Part shown: piece by piece, positions 59,481-64,000 of the stretch
How the letters are laid out: every line of letters begins with the position of its first letter
Numbering within the stretch: position 1 is the stretch's first letter
NCBI GenBank assembly: GCA_020024105.1
Contig: JAHHUH010000007.1
Location: 1 to 64,000, forward strand
Reading direction: 5' to 3'
Origin: Phascolarctobacterium sp.
Lineage (GTDB): Bacteria > Bacillota > Negativicutes > Acidaminococcales > Acidaminococcaceae
Length of the DNA stretch: 64,000 bases
Notes under the pieces: model-generated
The model's database searches: none
What the model was told of the DNA's origin: nothing
The model's input: the letters and a program-made list of their open reading frames with translations, nothing else
Position numbers and translations under genes: made by a program

Positions 59481-60026
59481 ATGCGGACAATTGTCTGCTT
59501 TGGTGATTCTTTGATTCAGGGGTTTCCCTATACCTGTGAAAATTCCTGGGTTGCCCAGGTGGAAAGACGCACGGGTATAAAAATGTTAAATTATGGCCTC
59601 TGTGGAGATTGTTGTGACGATATTTTTGACCGCTTACGTTATGGCTACCTACCGGACCAGGTGGACCATATTCTCTTTTTGGGAGGCGCAAATGATATCC
59701 TCCAGGGAAGACCTAGGGAACATATTCTGAACGATTACCAGCGCCTTATAAATTGGTGTCAGGAAAAGGCTTGGCTACTCTGTATAGTATTGCCTTTACT
59801 GACTACTGAAAGTGCCTTTAATGTACCCTTACAGGGGGTACGGGATGATTTACAGAAGCAGTTCTCCAGCAGCTTTTTGCTGGATTTACAGCCGGCTATC
59901 GGCTTTAGTACTGCTGCACTGGCTAGTGCCTATCTGGATGGCATCCATCCTTTGGCTAAGACCTATACGGCACTGGGAGATTATGCGGCAGGTCCCTTGG
60001 CTGTCTGGATGCATACAGGAAAATAA
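59481..60026 (+). CDS. SGNH/GDSL-type hydrolase
   Basis: 181 residues. Block I FGDSLIQG (nucleophile Ser), block III LGGANDIL (Asn), block V DGIHPLAKTY (catalytic Asp and His). Short esterase or lipase-like enzyme with no signal peptide; substrate unknown. The longer frame from 59427 lies inside the rhodanese gene, ATG 59481 is preferred. Confidence 0.87.
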   Translation: MRTIVCFGDSLIQGFPYTCENSWVAQVERRTGIKMLNYGLCGDCCDDIFDRLRYGYLPDQVDHILFLGGANDILQGRPREHILNDYQRLINWCQEKAWLLCIVLPLLTTESAFNVPLQGVRDDLQKQFSSSFLLDLQPAIGFSTAALASAYLDGIHPLAKTYTALGDYAAGPLAVWMHTGK

Positions 60027-60035
60027 TGGTAGCAA

Positions 60036-60073
60036 AAAAGCTCTCTCCACTAATGGGTGAAGAGAGCTTTTCA
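60036..60073. terminator. Bidirectional terminator after the GDSL gene
   Basis: AAAAGCTCTCT (60036-60046) with AGAGAGCTTTT (60061-60071); both flanks have the needed T-runs for the convergent EamA gene. Confidence 0.8.
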
Positions 60074-60093
60074 TTTAGATGTTTGTCAATAAT

Positions 60094-61008
60094 TTAGCTC
60101 TGGGAGCGGCTACCGAAATATTTAGGCGGCAGCTGGGCCAGAATGATGGCACTGAATACTAGGCAGCAGCCGAAAAGCTCACGCAGGGTCAGCACCTGAT
60201 TGAGGATGAGCCAGCCGCTTAGAACGGCAAAAACAGATTCCAGGCTGAGCAGCATGGATGAGAGTACAGCATTTACTTTAGCCTGACCTAAAATCTGGAG
60301 GGTGTAGGCGATACCGCTGGACATGATGCCGGCATAGAGAATGGGTATGAGTGCCAGATTAATTTGTTCGGTAGTCGGGTTTTCAAAAATAAACATCAGC
60401 AGGCCGTTGGCTACAGTGCAGGCTAAAAATTGTAAAAAGGAAAAACGCACGCCATCCACATCCTGGGCAAAGTATTCCACACTAAGAATATGAATAGCAA
60501 AGCAGAAGGCGCTGACCAGAATGTACAAATCGCCCTTATTAACACTGACAACACCGCTAAGGCAGATGAAATACATACCTATGGAGGCTAGGAGTACGCT
60601 GACCCATTGTTGGAAATGGACGGTGCGGCCAAAGAAGCAGCGTCCCAGGATGGGGACGATAATGATGTAGAGCGAGGTGATAAAACCACCCTTACCGACA
60701 GTGGTATAGGCCATACCTATCTGCTGGACCAGGGAATCGGCTGTAAGGATAAGACCGCAGATGATGCCACCTCGCAGGAGCCTGTGACGGGCAGCATTGT
60801 CTTCTGTGCCCCAGAGGCTGAGTTTTTTTCCTGCTAAAGCATCAAAAAGGAAAATGCAGGGGAAGAGAAAAAGACTAGCTAAAATACTACGACTAAAATT
60901 AAAGGTTAAGGGTCCTACATATTGTGCTCCTACGCTCTGGGCGATAAAGGCTGTACCCCAGATGAGTGCACAAAGGGTTAACATAATAATACCGGAAGAC
61001 TGCTTCAT
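60094..61008 (-). CDS. EamA (DMT) family transporter
   Basis: 304 residues with ten membrane segments arranged as two EamA repeats; MLTLCALIWGTAFIAQSVGA at the start and VLSSMLLSLESVFAVLSGWLI in the second repeat are typical. Metabolite exporter of unknown substrate. GAGGAG lies about nine bases ahead of the ATG. Confidence 0.87.
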   Translation of the reverse strand: MKQSSGIIMLTLCALIWGTAFIAQSVGAQYVGPLTFNFSRSILASLFLFPCIFLFDALAGKKLSLWGTEDNAARHRLLRGGIICGLILTADSLVQQIGMAYTTVGKGGFITSLYIIIVPILGRCFFGRTVHFQQWVSVLLASIGMYFICLSGVVSVNKGDLYILVSAFCFAIHILSVEYFAQDVDGVRFSFLQFLACTVANGLLMFIFENPTTEQINLALIPILYAGIMSSGIAYTLQILGQAKVNAVLSSMLLSLESVFAVLSGWLILNQVLTLRELFGCCLVFSAIILAQLPPKYFGSRSQS

Positions 61009-61239
61009 AATAAAAACTCCTCTTTAAAAGACTGGATAGCGTATATTGTACCACAAAATAAGGAGAGGTACAAAGGTGACACGCATATGATGTAGGTCTA
61101 ATAGGTTTAAAAGGGAAATATGATAATGAAAGTGTTTTCTGCGAATTACTTCACTGTAAAGTCAAGAGCGAAAATAGTAAAAAAATAAGGATTTTCTGCA
61201 ACATGGATAAGTACTGAGTCTACACTGTTAAAAATATTT
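61009..61239. other. Intergenic region upstream of the nrd promoter
   Basis: AT-rich, no ORF of substance, no strong hairpin. It must carry the minus-strand promoter of the EamA gene, but I see no clear one. Confidence 0.4.
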
Positions 61240-61293
61240 TTACTATATATAGTAAAAAGTAAACTTGCAACCTACGACATATTGTGGTACAAT
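61240..61293 (+). promoter_or_regulatory. nrdDG promoter with two NrdR boxes
   Basis: Box 1 (61240-61255) has core ACTATATATAGT, matching the 12-base core of the NrdR consensus. Box 2 (61272-61287) reads CTACGACATATTGTGG. Their start-to-start distance is 32 bases, the three-helical-turn spacing typical of NrdR box pairs. Promoter: TTGCAA (61265-61270), 17 bases, TACAAT (61288-61293); box 2 fills the spacer, so NrdR binding would block RNA polymerase. Confidence 0.85.
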
Positions 61294-61408
61294 AAGCACG
61301 CGCTAGAGAGATAGCAAAAAATAAGACTTAAGAAGAGCCTTTTTAGGGCTATAGTATAAAGTAATTTACTGAGGATAAATTACTAAAAATGGGGAGGGAG
61401 CAGGTACC

Positions 61409-63535
61409 ATGAAGGTTATCAAACGAGATGGCAGTACTGTAGATTTTGACGGCACAAAGATAGCTGTTGCTATTCAAAAGGCTAATAACGCAGTAGAAGA
61501 AGCAGAAAGAATAGATGAGGAAACAATCCATAATATTGTCAATACCATCAGAAATCTTAATCGTAGACGTCTTCTGGTTGAGGACATTCAGGATATGGTT
61601 GAGCATAGCTTAATGGAAGCCGGTAAGTTTGAACTGGCTAAGCAATACATCATTTATCGCTATAAACGTGCTCTGGTACGTAAGGCGAATACTACTGATG
61701 AGTCCATCCTCTCTTTGATTAGAAACAGTAATAAAGATGTCATGGAAGAGAATTCCAATAAAAATGCGGTCATGGCGGCTACCCAGCGTGACCTGATTGC
61801 TGGTGAGGTGTCCAAGGATTTAACTAAGCGTATTATGCTGCCGGAAAAGATTTCTAAAGCTCATGAGGAGGGCGTTCTGCATTTTCATGACGCCGATTAT
61901 TTCATTCAACCTATTTTCAACTGCTGCCTGATTAATATCGGTGATATGCTGGACAATGGTACGGTTATGAATGGCAAAATGATTGAAAGTCCTAAGAGCT
62001 TTCAGGTTGCCTGCACCGTTATGACCCAGATTATTGCTTCTGTAGCTTCCAGCCAGTATGGTGGCCAGTCCGTTGATATCTGTCATTTAGGTAAATATCT
62101 CCGTCGCAGCTACGATAAATTTAAACGTATTATTGCTGAATCTGCCGAAGGTAAGCTGGATGAGCAGACCTTGGAAAATTTAGTACATGAGCGTCTGCGT
62201 TATGAATTGCAAAGTGGTGTGCAGACCATTCAATACCAGATTAATACCTTGATGACCACTAATGGTCAGTCTCCCTTTGTTACCCTCTTCCTCCATTTAC
62301 GTGAGGATGATCCGTACTTGAAGGAAAATGCAATGATTGTAGAAGAAATTCTGCGTCAGCGTCTCCAGGGTATTAAGAATGAGATGGGTGTTTATGTAAC
62401 TCCTGCTTTTCCTAAGCTGATTTATGTTTTGGATGAATTGACCTGTCTGAAGGGCGGTAAATACGATTATATTACCGAATTGGCTGTTAAATGTAGTGCC
62501 AAACGCATGTATCCCGACTACATTAGTGCAAAAAAGATGCGTGAAAACTACGAGGGCAATGTTTTCTCCCCCATGGGCTGCCGCAGCTTCCTGGCTCCCT
62601 GGAAGGATGAAAATGGTAATTATAAATTTGAAGGACGCTTTAACCAGGGCGTTGTTTCTATTAACCTGCCTCAAATCGGTATCATTGCCAATGGCAATGA
62701 AGAGGTTTTCTGGAAGCTGTTGGATGAACGTCTGCAGCTGTGTTATGAAGCCTTGATGTTCCGCCACAATTCCCTCCTGGGTATCCGTAGTGACGTAAGT
62801 CCTGTACATTGGCAGTACGGTGCCCTGGCGCGTTTGAAGAAGGGTGAAACTATTGATAAATTCCTGGAAGGCGGTTATTCCAGTATTTCCTTGGGCTATA
62901 TTGGTATTTATGAGGTAACTAAGCTGATGAAGGGTGTTAGCCATACTGATCCTGTTGGCGAGGCCTTTGCTTTGCGTGTTATGAAAAAATTGCGTGAGGC
63001 CTGCGATAAGTGGAAGGCAGAAACCGGTATCGGCTTTGCTCTCTACGGTACTCCGGCAGAAAGCCTGTGTTATCGTTTTGCCCGTATTGATAAGGAGCGC
63101 TTTGGTAGTATTCCTGATATCACCGATAAGGGTTACTATACTAACTCCTATCATGTGGATGTGCGTGAGCATATTGATGCTTTCCATAAATTTACTTTTG
63201 AAAGCCAGTTCCAGAAGATTTCTTCCGGTGGTGCGATTTCCTATGTAGAAATTCCTAATATGCGCCATAATCTGGAAGCCTTGAAGGATGTTGTACGTTT
63301 TATTTATGATAATATTCAGTACGCAGAATTTAATACTAAATCTGATTACTGTCATAAATGTGGTTTTGATGGAGAAATTATCATCAATGATGATGGCGAA
63401 TGGGAATGCCCTGCCTGTGGTAATAAGGACCACGCACTGATGAATGTTACTCGTCGTACCTGTGGTTATTTGGGTGAAAACTTCTGGAATGAAGGTAAAA
63501 CTAAAGAAATTAAGGCTCGCGTACTGCATCTATAA
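61409..63535 (+). CDS. nrdD: Anaerobic ribonucleoside-triphosphate reductase (class III)
   Basis: 708 residues. ATP-cone (1-90; VIKRDGSTVDFDGTKIAVAI), NCCLINIGDMLDNGT and SPMGCRSFLAPW (active-site Cys region), zinc knuckle with CHKCG and CPACG (about 648-672), and glycyl-radical loop RRTCGYLG with radical Gly at about residue 686. Reduces NTPs to dNTPs under anaerobic conditions, activated by NrdG, which is encoded next. GGGAGGGAG before ATG. Marks an anaerobe. Confidence 0.97.
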   Translation: MKVIKRDGSTVDFDGTKIAVAIQKANNAVEEAERIDEETIHNIVNTIRNLNRRRLLVEDIQDMVEHSLMEAGKFELAKQYIIYRYKRALVRKANTTDESILSLIRNSNKDVMEENSNKNAVMAATQRDLIAGEVSKDLTKRIMLPEKISKAHEEGVLHFHDADYFIQPIFNCCLINIGDMLDNGTVMNGKMIESPKSFQVACTVMTQIIASVASSQYGGQSVDICHLGKYLRRSYDKFKRIIAESAEGKLDEQTLENLVHERLRYELQSGVQTIQYQINTLMTTNGQSPFVTLFLHLREDDPYLKENAMIVEEILRQRLQGIKNEMGVYVTPAFPKLIYVLDELTCLKGGKYDYITELAVKCSAKRMYPDYISAKKMRENYEGNVFSPMGCRSFLAPWKDENGNYKFEGRFNQGVVSINLPQIGIIANGNEEVFWKLLDERLQLCYEALMFRHNSLLGIRSDVSPVHWQYGALARLKKGETIDKFLEGGYSSISLGYIGIYEVTKLMKGVSHTDPVGEAFALRVMKKLREACDKWKAETGIGFALYGTPAESLCYRFARIDKERFGSIPDITDKGYYTNSYHVDVREHIDAFHKFTFESQFQKISSGGAISYVEIPNMRHNLEALKDVVRFIYDNIQYAEFNTKSDYCHKCGFDGEIIINDDGEWECPACGNKDHALMNVTRRTCGYLGENFWNEGKTKEIKARVLHL

Positions 63536-63548
63536 GAGGTGAAAGAGC

Positions 63549-64000
63549 ATGAATTACGCAACTATAAAAAAGGTGGATGTGGCTAATGGGCCGGGAGTGC
63601 GTGTTTCCCTCTTTGTCAGTGGCTGTACACATCATTGCAAGGGCTGTTTTAATCCGGAAACCTGGGATTTTGCCTATGGTGAGCCTTTTACCAGTGAGGT
63701 AGAGGACGAGGTTTTGGAGGCGTTGCAGCCTAACTATATTAAGGGCTTGACTATTTTAGGTGGTGAGCCCTTTGAGCCTGCTAATCAGCTGGCATTATTA
63801 CCCTTTATTCGTCGCTATCGGGAACTTTTTCCGCAGAAGAGCCTGTGGTGCTACAGTGGGTATAATTTTGAAACAGATATGCTGACTGGTAATTTAGGCC
63901 CATGGGAAGTAACTCAGGAAATGCTTTCCTATATTGACGTGTTAGTGGATGGCGAGTTTGTCATGGCGAAAAAGGATTTGAATCTGCGCTTTCGTGGTAG
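63549..64000 (+). CDS. nrdG: Anaerobic NTP reductase activating enzyme, 3' end outside window
   Basis: First 150 codons are visible. MNYATIKKVDVANGPGVRVS, radical SAM cluster C-x3-C-x2-C in SGCTHHCKGCFNPETWDF (Cys26, 30, 33), and GLTILGGEPFEPANQ (SAM-binding GGEP). Generates the glycyl radical on NrdD. ATG 63549 has AAGAGGTGA about seven bases ahead and lies 13 bases after nrdD. The frame is open to the window edge; about 20-30 residues are missing. Confidence 0.95.
   Translation, partial: MNYATIKKVDVANGPGVRVSLFVSGCTHHCKGCFNPETWDFAYGEPFTSEVEDEVLEALQPNYIKGLTILGGEPFEPANQLALLPFIRRYRELFPQKSLWCYSGYNFETDMLTGNLGPWEVTQEMLSYIDVLVDGEFVMAKKDLNLRFRG

Noticed and set aside
62297..63529. 410-codon minus-strand frame opposite nrdD
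   Set aside because: Shadow of a highly biased coding sequence; nrdD motifs are complete on the plus strand.

Overview
The window looks like an ordinary stretch of chromosome from a low-to-moderate GC Firmicute, and the gene content fits the Negativicutes (Acidaminococcaceae/Phascolarctobacterium-like). This placement is inference. It rests on the DUF5693-csaB-ftsEX block, an L27 with the Prp-cleavable N-terminal extension, an RF2 gene with the classical programmed frameshift, mreBCD-mrdA-rodA, the paired radical SAM/DUF2344 genes upstream of RNase G and L21-Prp-L27, and strictly anaerobic class III ribonucleotide reductase genes. No rRNA, insertion sequence, prophage or CRISPR array was seen.

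Layout. 1-1.3 kb: end of a tRNA-Val, an HD-GYP-type phosphohydrolase on the minus strand, and a promoter-driven structured RNA of about 220 nt (1072-1292) that I cannot assign. 1.4-4.5 kb: an amino-acid ABC transporter with two tandem, closely related binding lipoproteins separated by a terminator. 4.6-9.0 kb: hpf, secA, prfB. 9.0-17.5 kb: cell-envelope block (DUF5693 membrane protein, csaB, ftsE, ftsX, M23 activator, S41 protease, ArsC-like protein, lipoprotein nuclease). 17.6-21.3 kb: potABCD on the minus strand. 21.3-24.2 kb: a decaying or accessory stretch with two frameshifted genes, an HTH-type protein and small orphan genes. 24.3-25.9 kb: phosphatase, chorismate mutase, shikimate kinase. 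26.1-30 kb: M20 amidohydrolase divergent from a YjiH/YjiG-like membrane pair, then a dicarboxylate-type symporter. 30-38 kb: CoA-disulfide-reductase-like flavoprotein with rhodanese domain, small proteins, MFS pump, ThrE-type exporter, C39-like protease. 38-43.5 kb: cca, obg, proB, proA. 43.9-52 kb: small membrane proteins, maf, radC, mreBCD, mrdA, rodA (rod-shape machinery). 52-57.2 kb: radical SAM pair, rng, rplU-prp-rpmA. 57.2-61 kb: peroxiredoxin, Fe-alcohol dehydrogenase, rhodanese, GDSL hydrolase, EamA transporter. 61.2-64 kb: nrdD-nrdG behind a clear pair of NrdR boxes; nrdG runs off the end.

Most worth a second look: the unassigned structured RNA at 1072-1292; the A6-run frameshift that splits an otherwise intact 201-codon gene (21753-22357); the eroded DUF1232 gene (23817-24162); radC with no ATG at its conserved N-terminus (apparent ATT start); the amber-punctuated tail after mrdA; and the LQLHA version of the L27 Prp site. 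Promoters were called by matching -35/-10 hexamers by eye, and terminators as perfect or near-perfect stems followed by T-runs. Functions of enzymes are inferred from family motifs visible in the translations.
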